A stretch of 64,000 nt of DNA from Chitinophaga oryzae (GCF_012516375.2 NZ_CP051204.2:310001-374000), one strand, 5' to 3'. Numbered from the stretch's first letter, positions 11,045-21,062 are shown. Notes: a model not told the origin generated them from the letters alone. Made by a program: numbers and translations.

Positions 11045-11504
11045 CGGGGCTAAAGCCTTGGACTGCCGTGTGTTTCAGACTGTTTTTCAGCGATAACATT
11101 TAATTATATTAGGTGTTGGCCTGGAAAACTTTAATAGACCGCAGGGTTTTCATGCACGGTAATAGTCGGGGCAAAACCTGATCATCGCCCGAAGGGCAAA
11201 AAAAACTTGTGAATAAGTGCCTGGCAAAAGGCGATCACCGCCGGGAGGGACTATTCGTGGCAACATGACAAGTTTATATTTTTTAAAACGCCCTCACATC
11301 CCTTCAAACGCCTGCTGGCAAACAGCTCCCCTCTCCGCTCGCATCTCTCCGAATCAGGCGCATCGGTTAAAATCCTGTCCATCAAAGTTGACTTTTTGAC
11401 TTTTGTCATCAAAAAGTTAAATGCCTGTTAAAACGTCAATAGCTGCTATGATATTGAAAAAACTTCCTAATTTTGACCTTGAAACTAAAAAAGTCAAAAA
11501 GTTA
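11045..11504. promoter_or_regulatory. efflux-operon promoter/operator region
   Basis: About 460 bp before the first TetR gene. The first 340 bp show no coding signal. Near the end are repeated TTGAC/GTCAA words: GACTTTTTGACTT (11390-11402) and its near-perfect inverted copy AAGTCAAAAAGTT (11491-11503), plus a direct repeat TCAAAAAGTTAA at 11409. A -7-like element TAATTTTG lies between them at 11468-11475. These fit TetR operators flanking a promoter (inference). Confidence 0.5.
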
Positions 11505-12110
11505 ATGCATACAGAGAATAAAGACGAGATGAGGGATAAGATCCTTGAGGCGGCTCTGAAGCGTTTTACTCATTATGGCGCCGGTAAGACCACGATGAAT
11601 GAGATCGCGGATGATCTTCATTGTTCCAAGGCGTCCCTGTATTATTATTTCCCTGATAAAAAGGCCATGCACCTGGCGGTGCTGGAAAAAATAGCGGAAG
11701 CCTATTTCGCAGAGATGGAGAAGGTCACCACCAACATCACCTCGGCGGCGCAGGCTTTGCATAACATCATCGATGTTAAAAAAGCATTCATCAGTAAGTT
11801 CTGCCGGCTGGAGATCTTTAAAATACAGAAAGACGGTCCTTCTGTGTTCCAGGAAGGCGTGAAAAAGGCCAAACAGATCGAAATAGCCCTGACAACGGAG
11901 GTGATCAAAGCAGGCGTCAGAACCGGTGAATTTAAGGTAGATAACGCGGAACAAACGGCAGATCTGCTGGTGCAAGCTATCGTCGGTCTCCGGTTCTCCG
12001 TACCGGACCACTTTTCCAACGATGAGGAGCTGGACGAGGAAACATTTGAACTGGTAATAGAGAAACAGAAACTGTTGGTAGACTTTTTCATTAAAGGGAT
12101 GAAGGCATAA
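11505..12110 (+). CDS. TetR/AcrR-family regulator (first of two)
   Basis: 201 residues from the ATG at 11505. An in-frame ATG at 11421 would add 28 residues with no family features, and the probable promoter lies inside that stretch. The N-terminal helix-turn-helix is clear: RDKILEAALKRFTHYGAGKTTMNEIADDLHCSKASLYYYF type. The C-terminal ligand domain is family-unspecific. First gene of an apparent five-gene efflux operon; expected to repress it. Preceded by TTGAC/GTCAA repeats that may be its operator. Confidence 0.88.
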   Translation: MHTENKDEMRDKILEAALKRFTHYGAGKTTMNEIADDLHCSKASLYYYFPDKKAMHLAVLEKIAEAYFAEMEKVTTNITSAAQALHNIIDVKKAFISKFCRLEIFKIQKDGPSVFQEGVKKAKQIEIALTTEVIKAGVRTGEFKVDNAEQTADLLVQAIVGLRFSVPDHFSNDEELDEETFELVIEKQKLLVDFFIKGMKA

Positions 12111-12122
12111 AGAGAAAAGATC

Positions 12123-12737
12123 ATGGCAGCGAGGGAAAGAATCAAAGAAGTAGCGTTAAAGCTGTTCCGCATATACGGAGTGAAAGGAGTTACCATGTTT
12201 GACATCGCCCGTGATTGCGGGATGTCGAAAAAAACGGTGTATGAACACTTTTCCGATAAACAGTCGCTGATCGACGAAGGCATGCAACAGCTGCTGGACG
12301 GGCACAGCGCCTTTTTTAAGGAAACACACACCACCGCGGAAAATGCCATCGATGAACTGGTCCGCAACATGAAATATACCATCAATATGGCCAGATCGCT
12401 TAACCCGGTCATGTTGTTTGAACTACAAAAATATCATCCGGACACCTGGAAAAATATTGAAAACTTCCAGCGGGACTGTATTCTGTGCAGCATTACGGAA
12501 AACCTGAAAAGAGGGATGACGGAAGGCTTGTACCGGCACAATCTCGATCTGAATGTGATGGCACGCATGCGGCAGCTGCAGCTGGACGCGGCCTTCGATC
12601 AACTTCAGTACCCTCCGGAAACATTCGATATGCCAGCTGTGATGGAACAAGTCACCGCACATTTTATACTGGGCATTGCCACTATCAAAGGACATAAGCT
12701 GGTGAACCAGTACCTGCAAATCAAAGAAGAAGAATAA
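12123..12737 (+). CDS. TetR/AcrR-family regulator (second of two)
   Basis: 204 residues, starting 12 bp after the first regulator stops. The N-terminal HTH reads KEVALKLFRIYGVKGVTM...DIARDCGMSKKTVYEHF, typical of TetR proteins. The C-terminal part differs from its neighbour, so this is not a recent tandem duplication. It is followed after 10 bp by the TolC-type gene. Probably responds to a different ligand or acts on the same operon with the first protein (inference). Confidence 0.88.
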   Translation: MAARERIKEVALKLFRIYGVKGVTMFDIARDCGMSKKTVYEHFSDKQSLIDEGMQQLLDGHSAFFKETHTTAENAIDELVRNMKYTINMARSLNPVMLFELQKYHPDTWKNIENFQRDCILCSITENLKRGMTEGLYRHNLDLNVMARMRQLQLDAAFDQLQYPPETFDMPAVMEQVTAHFILGIATIKGHKLVNQYLQIKEEE

Positions 12738-12747
12738 CTATTAACGT

Positions 12748-14106
12748 ATGAAGCGATTAAAGTTAACGCTTATCCTCTTAATGGGGATAGGGGGATTGCA
12801 TGCCTACGCTCAGGCGCCACTGACACTTCAGGAAGCGCTGAAGTTTGCACTGAATAACAACCAGCAACTCTCCAGAACAAAAATGGAAGAGGAAATGGGT
12901 AAGTTCAAAACACAGGAAGTGCGCTCACAGGCCCTTCCCCAAATCAATGGTAACGCTAACTATACAGACAACCTGAAACTGGCACAGTCCCTCCTCCCGG
13001 GAACAGTGATCGGTAAGCCGGACAGCTCTGTGACCATCACCTTCGGTACTCAGTATACCGCCACTGTAGGCGCGGAACTGAATCAGCAGATCTTTAACCA
13101 GGCGGTATTCACCGGCCTGAAAGCTGCCAAAGCCGGAGAAGAATATTATACCCTGCAAACGCAGAAATCCACGGAAGACGTGATCTACAACGTTTCCGGC
13201 CTCTATTACCAGTTGCTGGTATTACAGGAAAAAATCGTGACAGTGAACAGCAACATCGAAAAGCTGACGCAGCTGGTGAATGCCACCCAGTCACAATATG
13301 AGAACGGCCTCGCCAAAAAAATTGACCTGGACCGTATCAAGGTAAACCTGACCAATTACAAAACCCAGCGCACCCAGTTGCTCAACAACGCCGCTACCCA
13401 GGCCAACAACCTGAAACGCCAGTTGGGTATGCCGCTGCAGTCCAGCTTTACCATCCCGCGCGCTTCGCTTAAAGAGATCGAAACCAAAGCCGCCGGCGTA
13501 TTACAATACGACGATATGAATTTGGAAGAGAGAACAGAATTCAAACTCATCAAAAAACAGGAACAACTGCAGGAGTTCCAGAAGAAAGCCTATCTCGCAG
13601 AGTACTACCCTACCCTGTCGCTCTTTGGCCGCTATTCCTACAACGGTATGAGCCAGCAGTGGCTTTTCTCCAAAAATGATCCTGCCAACTCCACCTTCTG
13701 GTATGGCGCCGCCGCCGTAGGCCTGTCTGTGCACATCCCCATCTTCGATGGTTTCGGCCGCCGCTCCAAAGTAAGCCAGGCAAACGTAACCCTGCGCCAG
13801 CTGGCCAAACAGAAAGAGGAGATAGCGCTCAACCTGAACGCAGACTACGAAAACGCCAAACTGCAGGTGCGCACTAACTTGTCTACCATTCACACCCAGA
13901 AGGAGAACGTAGACCTGGCCAATGAAGTGTATTATTCTACCCAGAATAACTACAAACTTGGCCTCGCCAGCCTGACAGACCTGCTCAACGCAGAAACATC
14001 GCTCGCCGATGCGCAGAACAGCTACAACGAAGCACTGCTTCAATATAAAATGGCCGAACTGGACATTATCAAAAGCAAAGGCAGCCTGAGAGAACTGCTG
14101 AACTAA
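12748..14106 (+). CDS. TolC-family outer membrane efflux protein
   Basis: 452 residues with a signal peptide (cleavage near AYAQA, residue ~22). The two-fold repeated long helical hairpins of the OEP family are visible: APLTLQEALKFALNNNQQL near the N-terminus, and GLASLTDLLNAETSLADAQNSYNEAL near the C-terminus. Forms the trimeric outer-membrane channel for the pump encoded downstream. Part of the TetR-TetR-TolC-MFP-RND operon, with a 68-bp gap to the next gene. Confidence 0.93.
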   Translation: MKRLKLTLILLMGIGGLHAYAQAPLTLQEALKFALNNNQQLSRTKMEEEMGKFKTQEVRSQALPQINGNANYTDNLKLAQSLLPGTVIGKPDSSVTITFGTQYTATVGAELNQQIFNQAVFTGLKAAKAGEEYYTLQTQKSTEDVIYNVSGLYYQLLVLQEKIVTVNSNIEKLTQLVNATQSQYENGLAKKIDLDRIKVNLTNYKTQRTQLLNNAATQANNLKRQLGMPLQSSFTIPRASLKEIETKAAGVLQYDDMNLEERTEFKLIKKQEQLQEFQKKAYLAEYYPTLSLFGRYSYNGMSQQWLFSKNDPANSTFWYGAAAVGLSVHIPIFDGFGRRSKVSQANVTLRQLAKQKEEIALNLNADYENAKLQVRTNLSTIHTQKENVDLANEVYYSTQNNYKLGLASLTDLLNAETSLADAQNSYNEALLQYKMAELDIIKSKGSLRELLN

Positions 14107-14174
14107 CAACAAACACAAAAGAACAAAAAGATAGACCGCAACTGTGGCGGATATAAACACACAAATTATTGCAG

Positions 14175-15245
14175 ATGAAAAAGTTTATTATCTGGGGCTT
14201 GGTAACAGTAGGTGCAGTGGTACTGATCATGTGGAAGCTTAACGCCAATAAAAAAGCCAATGAAGCTAAAACAGCATTTGTAAAGGAAAGTAACAGCGGC
14301 GACGTGCCGGTACTGATACAACGGGTATCCACCAACGATTTCGCCCAGGGCTTCCTGGCCAACGGAAACTTCGCCCCTATCCGCGAACTGTCTTACCTCG
14401 CCGAAACCTCCGGCCGTATTACCCGCCTGCTGGTAGATGAAGGCAGCGTGGTAAAACAAGGCCAGGCCATCGCCTACATCGACGGCCAGATCGTAAGCAC
14501 CGATCTCTCCTCTGCAAAAGCCAATCTCGATCAGCTGAGAGTGGACAAAGAAAGATATGAAGCCGCTTTCAAAACCGGTGGCGTTACCCAGAAACAGGTA
14601 GACGATGTGAAGTTGCAATACGACATCGCTAAAAGCAATTACGAAGCCGCCGGCCGCCGTGTGAGCGATACTTACGTGAAAGCGCCCATCTCCGGCGTTA
14701 TCAATAAAAAATATGTGGAACAGGGCGCTTACCTCTCCCCCGGTACCAAAATGTTTGACATCGTGGACGTGTCCAGGCTGAAACTGGCCGTAGCCGTACC
14801 GGAATCGCAGGTTGTCACCCTGAAAAAAGGACAGAAAGTGAAAGTCACTTCCAACGTGTTCCCCGAAGCCAGCTACGAAGGTACCATCACCTTCATCGCT
14901 GCCAAAGGCGACAACTCCCTCAACTACCCGGTTGAAATGGAAGTGGGCAACCTGAGCGGCAAAGAACTGAAGGCCGGTATGTACGGCACCGCGCACTTTG
15001 AAGCGCCTACTGCCGCCAAAACCATGTTCATCGCCCGCACAGCCTTCATCGGCGGTGTAAGCAGCAACGAAATATATGTGATGGAAGGCAAGGTGGCTAA
15101 AAAACGCAAAGTGATCGCCGGCCAGATCATCGGCGACCAGGTGGAAATACGGGGAGGCCTCAACGAAGGCGATACCGTGATCACCAGCGGTCAGATCAAC
15201 CTTACAGATGGTACACCAGTAGTAGTACAGGGTGGCAATAAATAA
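14175..15245 (+). CDS. RND efflux periplasmic adaptor (membrane fusion protein)
   Basis: 356 residues from the ATG at 14175; an upstream in-frame TTG is less likely. An N-terminal membrane anchor (FIIWGLVTVGAVVLIMW) is followed by the lipoyl half-motifs SGRITRLLVDEGSVVKQGQ and APISGVINKKYVEQGAYL with a helical hairpin between them. A beta-barrel and membrane-proximal domain complete the HlyD/AcrA-type adaptor. Bridges the RND pump and the TolC protein. The anchor has no lipobox cysteine. Confidence 0.93.
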   Translation: MKKFIIWGLVTVGAVVLIMWKLNANKKANEAKTAFVKESNSGDVPVLIQRVSTNDFAQGFLANGNFAPIRELSYLAETSGRITRLLVDEGSVVKQGQAIAYIDGQIVSTDLSSAKANLDQLRVDKERYEAAFKTGGVTQKQVDDVKLQYDIAKSNYEAAGRRVSDTYVKAPISGVINKKYVEQGAYLSPGTKMFDIVDVSRLKLAVAVPESQVVTLKKGQKVKVTSNVFPEASYEGTITFIAAKGDNSLNYPVEMEVGNLSGKELKAGMYGTAHFEAPTAAKTMFIARTAFIGGVSSNEIYVMEGKVAKKRKVIAGQIIGDQVEIRGGLNEGDTVITSGQINLTDGTPVVVQGGNK

Positions 15246-15266
15246 GCGTGAACCAATTCTTGCAAC

Positions 15267-18200
15267 ATGAAGATTACTGAAGTTTCCATAAAAAGGCCCA
15301 CGATCGTGGTGGTGGTATTTACCATCCTCACCCTGCTGGGCGTCATGAGCTATAAATCGCTGAACTATGAGCTGCTGCCCAAGTTCAGCTCCCCCATCGT
15401 CACCATTGCGACGATATATCCCGGTGCTTCGCCCAACGAGGTGGAAAGCACCATCACGAAAAAAATAGAAGACGCGATCGCTTCTATGGAAAAGATCAAG
15501 AAGATCACCTCCAAATCTTCCGAGAGCCTTTCCGTGATCACCGTAGAACTGAATAACGATGCGAACGTGGACATCGCGCTCCAGGATGCACAGCGTAAGG
15601 TAAACGCCATCCTGGCCGATCTTCCGGGCGATGCCAAACCGCCATCCCTCAATAAATTTTCGCTCGATGACCTGCCGATCATGACCTTGTCTGCCACCGC
15701 TAAAATGGACGATAAGAAGTTCTATGACCTGGTGGACAAAAAACTGCAGCCCCTGCTGTCCCGCCTGCCGGGTGTTGCGCAGGTGTCCCTCATCGGCGGC
15801 CAGGAACGTGAAATACAGGTTAACGTAGACCCGGCCAAACTGCAGGCGTACAACATGTCCATCCTGCAGGTACGCCAGGCGGTTACCAACGCCAACATGG
15901 ACTTCCCTACCGGTAAAGTAAAAACAGCCAACGATCAGATCCTGATCCGCCTGGCCGGTAAATATAAAAATGTGGACCAGCTGCGTAACCTCGTGCTGAA
16001 AACCACCGCAGAAGGTACGCAGATCCGCCTGCAGGACGTGGCCGACGTACAGGACGCCCAGAAAGACGCAGAACGTATCGCCCGTGTGGACGGCATCAAC
16101 GCGATCGCCCTCCAGGTACAGAAACAAACCGACGCCAACGCGGTAACGGTGAGTGAGGAAATGAAAAAGGCCATCGCCCAGGTGGAAAAAGACTATGCTG
16201 CCAACGACCTGAAAATACTTGTGGCCAACGACTCGTCCGACTTTACGCTGGAATCTGCAGACTCCGTAATACATGACCTCATCCTCGCGGTAATCCTCGT
16301 GGCGGTGGTAATGCTGCTGTTCCTGCACAGTATCCGTAGCGCCATCTTCGTGATGATCTCCATCCCGGCCTCTCTGATAGCCACCTTCATCGGTATGAAA
16401 CTGATGGGCTTCTCGCTCAACCTCATGTCCCTGCTGGGCCTGTCGCTGGTGGTGGGTATCCTGGTGGACGACGCCATCGTGGTACTGGAAAACATCTACC
16501 GTCACATGGAGATGGGTAAAAACCGTGTTCGTGCTGCGTTCGACGGTGTAAAAGAGATAGGCTTCACCGTTACTTCCATCACACTGGTAATTGTGGTGGT
16601 GTTCCTGCCGATCTCCCTTACCAACGAGCTGGTGTCCAAGATCCTGCGTGAGTTCTGCGTAGTGGTGATGATCTCTACCATGCTCAGCTTGTTGTCTTCC
16701 TTTATGATCGTGCCGCTGCTGTCTTCCCGTTTCGGAAAACTGGAACACATTACCGGAAAAAACATCTTCGAGAAATTTATCCTGTGGTTTGAAAAACAAC
16801 TGCAACGTTTTACCCTGTGGATGACCGGCATCCTCAGATGGGCGCTGGTGCACAAAGCTATCACCCTGATCGCTTCTGTAGCCCTGCTGTTCGCTTCCTT
16901 CATGCTGATCGGTAAAGGATACATTGGCGGTGAGTTTATCCCGAAAGGTGACCGCGGCCAGTTTATCGTGATGCTGGAAATGCCGAAAGACGCGTCTGTT
17001 CAGCAGTCTAACCAGGCTACCCGCACCGCGGAACAATATCTCAATAAAAAAGCGGAAGTGGAAAGATTGATCACCACCGTAGGTCAGACCAGTGAAGACG
17101 GTTTCGGTACTTCCCAGTCTACCGCCTATAAATCTGAGATCACGGTGATCATGGTGCCGTTGGAAAAACGTACCGAAGGCTCCGATATCTACGCTGCCAA
17201 AGTGAAGAAAGAACTCAAAGCGCTCCTGCCCGGCGTGAAAGTGAAAACAACCGACGTAAGTATCATGGGTACGGCGGAAAGAGCGCCGGTAGAACTGGTA
17301 GTGATGGGCAGCGAAATGGACAGCGTGATGAGCTTCGCCAAAAAAGCGATGGACACCCTGAAAACCATCAGCGGTACCAGCGAGGTGAAACTGTCTGTGG
17401 AAGAAGGTAACCCGGAGATCAACGTACAGGTGGACCGCGATAAGATGGCGGCTTTGGGCCTCACCCTCGATATGGTGGGCGGTACCATGCAGACAGCCTT
17501 CAGCGGTACGGCCGACGACTCAAAAGTGAAGTTCCGCCAGGGTGATTATGAATATGACATCAACATCCGCTTTGACGATTTTAATAAAAAGAACATCCAG
17601 GACGTGGCCAACATCCAGTTTGTGAACGACAAAGGCCAGCTGATCAAACTGTCGCAGTTCGCTGCCGTGACAGAGGGCTCCGGCCCCAGCCACCTGGAAA
17701 GAAGGGATAAAAATACTTCCGTATCTGTGCAGTCACAGGTAATGGGACGCCCTTCCGGTACGGTAACACAGGAATTTGCCGCCAAACTGGCGAAAATGGA
17801 AAAACCGACAGGCATCAACTTCGTCTTCGGCGGTGACGCCGAAAACCAGGGCGACTCCTTCGGTACACTGGGCGCGGCGTTGCTGATATCCATTGTGATG
17901 GTATACCTGATCATGGTGGCGCTGTATGACAACTACATCTATCCGTTTGTGGTACTGTTCTCCATCCCGCTGGCGATCATCGGCGCCTTGCTGGCACTGG
18001 CGCTGACCAATAACACGCTGAACATCTTTACCATCCTCGGTATGATCATGCTGATCGGTCTGGTGGCGAAGAACGCGATCATCCTGGTAGACTTTACCAA
18101 CCAGATGAAAGAGCAGGGACAGGATACCTATAATGCGCTGATACACGCCAACAACGCGCGTTTGAGGCCGATTCTCATGACCACCATCGCGATGGTGATC

Positions 18201-18449
18201 GGTATGTTGCCGATTGCGTTGGCTACCGGTGGTGTGGCCTCTACCAAAAACGGCCTGGCATGGGTGATCATCGGTGGCCTCATCAGTTCCATGTTCCTCA
18301 CCCTGATCGTGGTGCCGGTGGTATACATGGTGGTTGATAAGATCATGGCCAGGTTCGGATGGGGCAAACTGTCTACCAAACGTTACATCAGGCAACGGAT
18401 GGTAGCTTCTTATGAAGAAGTTCCCCTGAATGAAATTCACAATAACTAA
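15267..18449 (+). CDS. RND-family multidrug efflux transporter (AcrB/HAE1-like)
   Basis: 1060 residues, standard RND length, with twelve predicted membrane helices in two repeats. TM1 is followed by the porter-domain segment TIYPGASPNEVE. The proton-relay Asp pair is visible in TM4 (LVVGILVDDAIVVLENIYRHME), and the second repeat shows LIGLVAKNAIILVDF. Inner-membrane proton/drug antiporter working with the two upstream genes. Ends 22 bp after KFTITN-type tail and is followed by a terminator. A 956-codon antisense frame across it is a shadow. Confidence 0.96.
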   Translation: MKITEVSIKRPTIVVVVFTILTLLGVMSYKSLNYELLPKFSSPIVTIATIYPGASPNEVESTITKKIEDAIASMEKIKKITSKSSESLSVITVELNNDANVDIALQDAQRKVNAILADLPGDAKPPSLNKFSLDDLPIMTLSATAKMDDKKFYDLVDKKLQPLLSRLPGVAQVSLIGGQEREIQVNVDPAKLQAYNMSILQVRQAVTNANMDFPTGKVKTANDQILIRLAGKYKNVDQLRNLVLKTTAEGTQIRLQDVADVQDAQKDAERIARVDGINAIALQVQKQTDANAVTVSEEMKKAIAQVEKDYAANDLKILVANDSSDFTLESADSVIHDLILAVILVAVVMLLFLHSIRSAIFVMISIPASLIATFIGMKLMGFSLNLMSLLGLSLVVGILVDDAIVVLENIYRHMEMGKNRVRAAFDGVKEIGFTVTSITLVIVVVFLPISLTNELVSKILREFCVVVMISTMLSLLSSFMIVPLLSSRFGKLEHITGKNIFEKFILWFEKQLQRFTLWMTGILRWALVHKAITLIASVALLFASFMLIGKGYIGGEFIPKGDRGQFIVMLEMPKDASVQQSNQATRTAEQYLNKKAEVERLITTVGQTSEDGFGTSQSTAYKSEITVIMVPLEKRTEGSDIYAAKVKKELKALLPGVKVKTTDVSIMGTAERAPVELVVMGSEMDSVMSFAKKAMDTLKTISGTSEVKLSVEEGNPEINVQVDRDKMAALGLTLDMVGGTMQTAFSGTADDSKVKFRQGDYEYDINIRFDDFNKKNIQDVANIQFVNDKGQLIKLSQFAAVTEGSGPSHLERRDKNTSVSVQSQVMGRPSGTVTQEFAAKLAKMEKPTGINFVFGGDAENQGDSFGTLGAALLISIVMVYLIMVALYDNYIYPFVVLFSIPLAIIGALLALALTNNTLNIFTILGMIMLIGLVAKNAIILVDFTNQMKEQGQDTYNALIHANNARLRPILMTTIAMVIGMLPIALATGGVASTKNGLAWVIIGGLISSMFLTLIVVPVVYMVVDKIMARFGWGKLSTKRYIRQRMVASYEEVPLNEIHNN

Positions 18450-18497
18450 TTCAAGATATGTTACTAACAGTGTAACAGTTGTAGGTTTAGGTAGTGG

Positions 18498-18528
18498 CCG
18501 GAGTATTCATACTCCGGTCTTCTTTTTT
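18498..18528 (+). terminator. terminator of the efflux operon
   Basis: CCGGAGTATTCATACTCCGG followed by TCTTCTTTTTT; the stem has up to nine pairs. Lies 49 bp after the pump stop codon. Confidence 0.8.
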
Positions 18529-18614
18529 CCGGTACTTTGATATTCACAACTATTGCTTTGCCTGTTACAATTGCCCGCTAACCGGGATGTTTATTTTTGA
18601 GATAAACTATTCTC

Positions 18615-19493
18615 ATGAACAAATCCATTCCCCTGTTAATGGCCGGTATACTGGCTGCCACGGTTTCCCTGGCACAGCAAACCATCACCGGATTGGTGAC
18701 TCCCGAAAGCGTTGTAGCCTGGAAAGACGGCTATTTCGTATCACAGATCGGTCCTAAACTGGACGCCGCTGCAAAGGACGGCGACGGCTCCATCGCTTTT
18801 GTAAAAGCCGGGAAAGTGCAGTCCCTCCGTTATTTCAATGATACTTTGAATGCGCCCAAAGGGCTCGTCATCATTGGGCATATCCTGTATGTGACAGATA
18901 TCGATCACCTCAAAGGATATGATATCAACAGCCGGAAAAAGGTGTTTGATCTTAACCTCGAAGGCAAAGCCGGGGTGCTGAATGACATTACCACAGCGCA
19001 TGACAGCCTGCTGGTGGTGACGGATTCCTTTAAGGGGGATGTACTGCTGGCAGACCCCCGCAGCGGCGCCATCAGGCAGCTGGGCAACCTGGCCACCGCC
19101 AACGGAGTGGCTTATGATGAATCGACCGACGAACTGTATGTATGTACCATGGGACCGGACATGAACGGCAAAGGACAGCTGTATCACAGGCGGCTGGACG
19201 TGATCAATGATACTTTTCAGCCGGTGAAAAACTCCCCGTCCGGTTTGTTTGACGGGCTGGTACAACTGGATGCCACGCACCTGCTGCTGTCTGACTGGAT
19301 AACGGTGAACAGGCCCACAGAAGGGTTGCTGCAGGTGTATGACCTCAGGGCTCAAAGTGTCAGCAGCATCAAGGTAAAACACTCTCCCGCGGATATTGCA
19401 CTAGACAGGAAACATCATCGTTTACTGGTACCCGTTATGCTGGACAATACCCTCGAAATACGGCCGCTGACCGGGTTATTTCCGCGCCATTAA
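18615..19493 (+). CDS. secreted SMP-30/gluconolactonase-like beta-propeller protein
   Basis: 292 residues with a signal peptide (MNKSIPLLMAGILAATVSLAQQ, cleavage near residue 21). The mature part has repeated propeller-blade phrases such as APKGLVIIGHILYVTDIDHLKGYDI, NGVAYDESTDELYVCTMG and SPADIALDRKHHRLLVPVMLDNTLEI. This resembles SMP-30/LRE-type six-bladed propellers. Whether it is an enzyme is unknown. Its 3' end overlaps the convergent fusion-protein gene by 18 bp. Confidence 0.65.
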   Translation: MNKSIPLLMAGILAATVSLAQQTITGLVTPESVVAWKDGYFVSQIGPKLDAAAKDGDGSIAFVKAGKVQSLRYFNDTLNAPKGLVIIGHILYVTDIDHLKGYDINSRKKVFDLNLEGKAGVLNDITTAHDSLLVVTDSFKGDVLLADPRSGAIRQLGNLATANGVAYDESTDELYVCTMGPDMNGKGQLYHRRLDVINDTFQPVKNSPSGLFDGLVQLDATHLLLSDWITVNRPTEGLLQVYDLRAQSVSSIKVKHSPADIALDRKHHRLLVPVMLDNTLEIRPLTGLFPRH

Positions 19494-21062
19494 CAGCATG
19501 TGAGATACCGGGAACGGGATGGCTTCCGGTTGCCCGGTTTCGTTCAGGCGGAACAGTTGGGTTTTGCCTTCCAGCCTGTTCTGTACAATCCATTCGTTGC
19601 GGTAGGTGTGCGACAGGTTGTCCGGTCGCAGCCCTGCCGCTTCCAGCGCCTGTTTCCAGTCGTCGTAATTCCAGAAGCAGAAGGTCTCGTGCATTTCACT
19701 GAGCCAGTTGTCGTGGTAGTCTTTTTTGAAGAGGAATTCGCAGGCGTCCTGCATGGAAAGCTGGCAGTAGGTGGTGTCGCCGATGGTGACCCATTGGTGT
19801 GGCAGCTGGTAACCTTCTTCATGGCGGAAGTCCTGCGCAAAGCGTTGGAACAGCGCTTTGGTGGACAGTTTCCCAAGCCATGCCGCCAACGTTTGAGTGG
19901 TGGGGTTTTCCGGCATGGGCAGGTCGTTGGCGCCGTCTGTTTCGTTGAGCCACAGGAGTACGGTCTCTGTCCTGTTTTCCGGCCCTACCACGTCGCGGTT
20001 GATCCATACGCCGCCGGGCACCAGTTCCTGGTAACGGTTTTGTATAAACGCCAGCAGGTCCTGTCTGCTGCCGTATGATGCTATCTCGTGTGTCAGAGAA
20101 GAGGTGTGGATGGTGTTCATGCTGCCCGGTTCGAACACCAGGCTGGTGACGGCGTTTTTCTGGGCAAAGAACACGGAAGGGTTGGCGAATTCGCCGTTGT
20201 GTTTGCGTTGCAGGCAGATGTCATAGAGGTGGCGCGATACTTCTATGCCGTAGAAATCGCATTCATGCAGGCGATCGTCTTCGCAGGCTATTTTAATCCA
20301 GGAGCCTGCGGCGCAGCCGATATCGCCGATATTGCCGGGTTGTATGTAGGGGGCGGTTTCGCGGTATTTGAGTGCCGCGATGTCGTCCATCTGTTTTACG
20401 TACACGTTGTAATCGCGGGTAGCGGTGAGATCGCCGTCGGCCCCGATGATAGGGTCTTTCAGGATCTGTTGTACTTTCTCTCCCACCCCATACAGCGACC
20501 AGATTTTGAATGCTGCCGGATGCACCTGTTCCAGCACGGTGGGATGTTTGCGCCAGTCGCCCGTTTGTGCGATGAGGTTCACGAGGTCCCACGGCATGGG
20601 CTGTGTGAACCGGTTGGCGGCAGGGTCCCATTCTGCCGTCAGGACACGGAAGCCTTGTTTAAGGTACATCTCACGGACGCTGGTGGAGCAGATGACCACA
20701 GTATTTTGTGGGGTGAGGCTGTGGGCGCCTTCGCTGGAGTGCCGGATGGTTTTGATGGTATATTCCGCGAAGTCATGGATCACGCCAACATCGTCGATGC
20801 CGTACACGTAGGCGGGTACATCGAGGGAGTTGGAGAATTCCTGTATCACCATGGCGCGCAGGTAGAAGGGTACCGGGTTGCGTTTGGTGCCGAGGTGGTT
20901 GGCGGAGGTAACGGCGAAGATGACGCCTTCTACGGGAGAAGCGTCCAACGGTTGTCCATATACGTCTTTTTCGCCTTCCAGGCTGCATTTGATCAGACGG
21001 TTCAGGTATTTGAACTGAAAGTCGGTCAACAGGTGGTGGCGTCCGGGGATGAGCAAGTACAT
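19476..21062 (-). CDS. nucleotidyltransferase-like / SAM-methyltransferase fusion protein in NAD-salvage locus
   Basis: 528 residues with two parts. Residues 1 to about 200 look like a diverged nicotinamide-nucleotide adenylyltransferase-type fold: GRHHLLT at 7-13 where NMNATs have GRFxPxHxGH, TSANHLGTKRNP at 52-63, and STSVR at 126-130 in the place of the ISxTxIR motif. Residues ~240-420 are a class I SAM methyltransferase: motif I IGDIGCAAGS (245-254) and acidic E274 in YGIEVS, followed by a segment with WINRDVVGPENRTE. The gene lies 94 bp after the NAMPT gene on the same strand. Together with NadM-Nudix and NAMPT it suggests a role in nicotinamide or NAD metabolism. I do not know a characterised protein with this architecture; the assignment of the N-terminal half is tentative. 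Confidence 0.65.
   Translation of the reverse strand: MYLLIPGRHHLLTDFQFKYLNRLIKCSLEGEKDVYGQPLDASPVEGVIFAVTSANHLGTKRNPVPFYLRAMVIQEFSNSLDVPAYVYGIDDVGVIHDFAEYTIKTIRHSSEGAHSLTPQNTVVICSTSVREMYLKQGFRVLTAEWDPAANRFTQPMPWDLVNLIAQTGDWRKHPTVLEQVHPAAFKIWSLYGVGEKVQQILKDPIIGADGDLTATRDYNVYVKQMDDIAALKYRETAPYIQPGNIGDIGCAAGSWIKIACEDDRLHECDFYGIEVSRHLYDICLQRKHNGEFANPSVFFAQKNAVTSLVFEPGSMNTIHTSSLTHEIASYGSRQDLLAFIQNRYQELVPGGVWINRDVVGPENRTETVLLWLNETDGANDLPMPENPTTQTLAAWLGKLSTKALFQRFAQDFRHEEGYQLPHQWVTIGDTTYCQLSMQDACEFLFKKDYHDNWLSEMHETFCFWNYDDWKQALEAAGLRPDNLSHTYRNEWIVQNRLEGKTQLFRLNETGQPEAIPFPVSHMLLMARK

Noticed and set aside
11217..11399. 60-codon plus-strand frame before the TetR genes
   Set aside because: No ribosome site, Pro/Ser-rich composition and lies in the promoter region.
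14166..17036. 956-codon open frame on the minus strand opposite the efflux genes
   Set aside because: Antisense to two well-supported proteins (adaptor and RND pump); His-rich, low-complexity translation typical of a codon-bias shadow.
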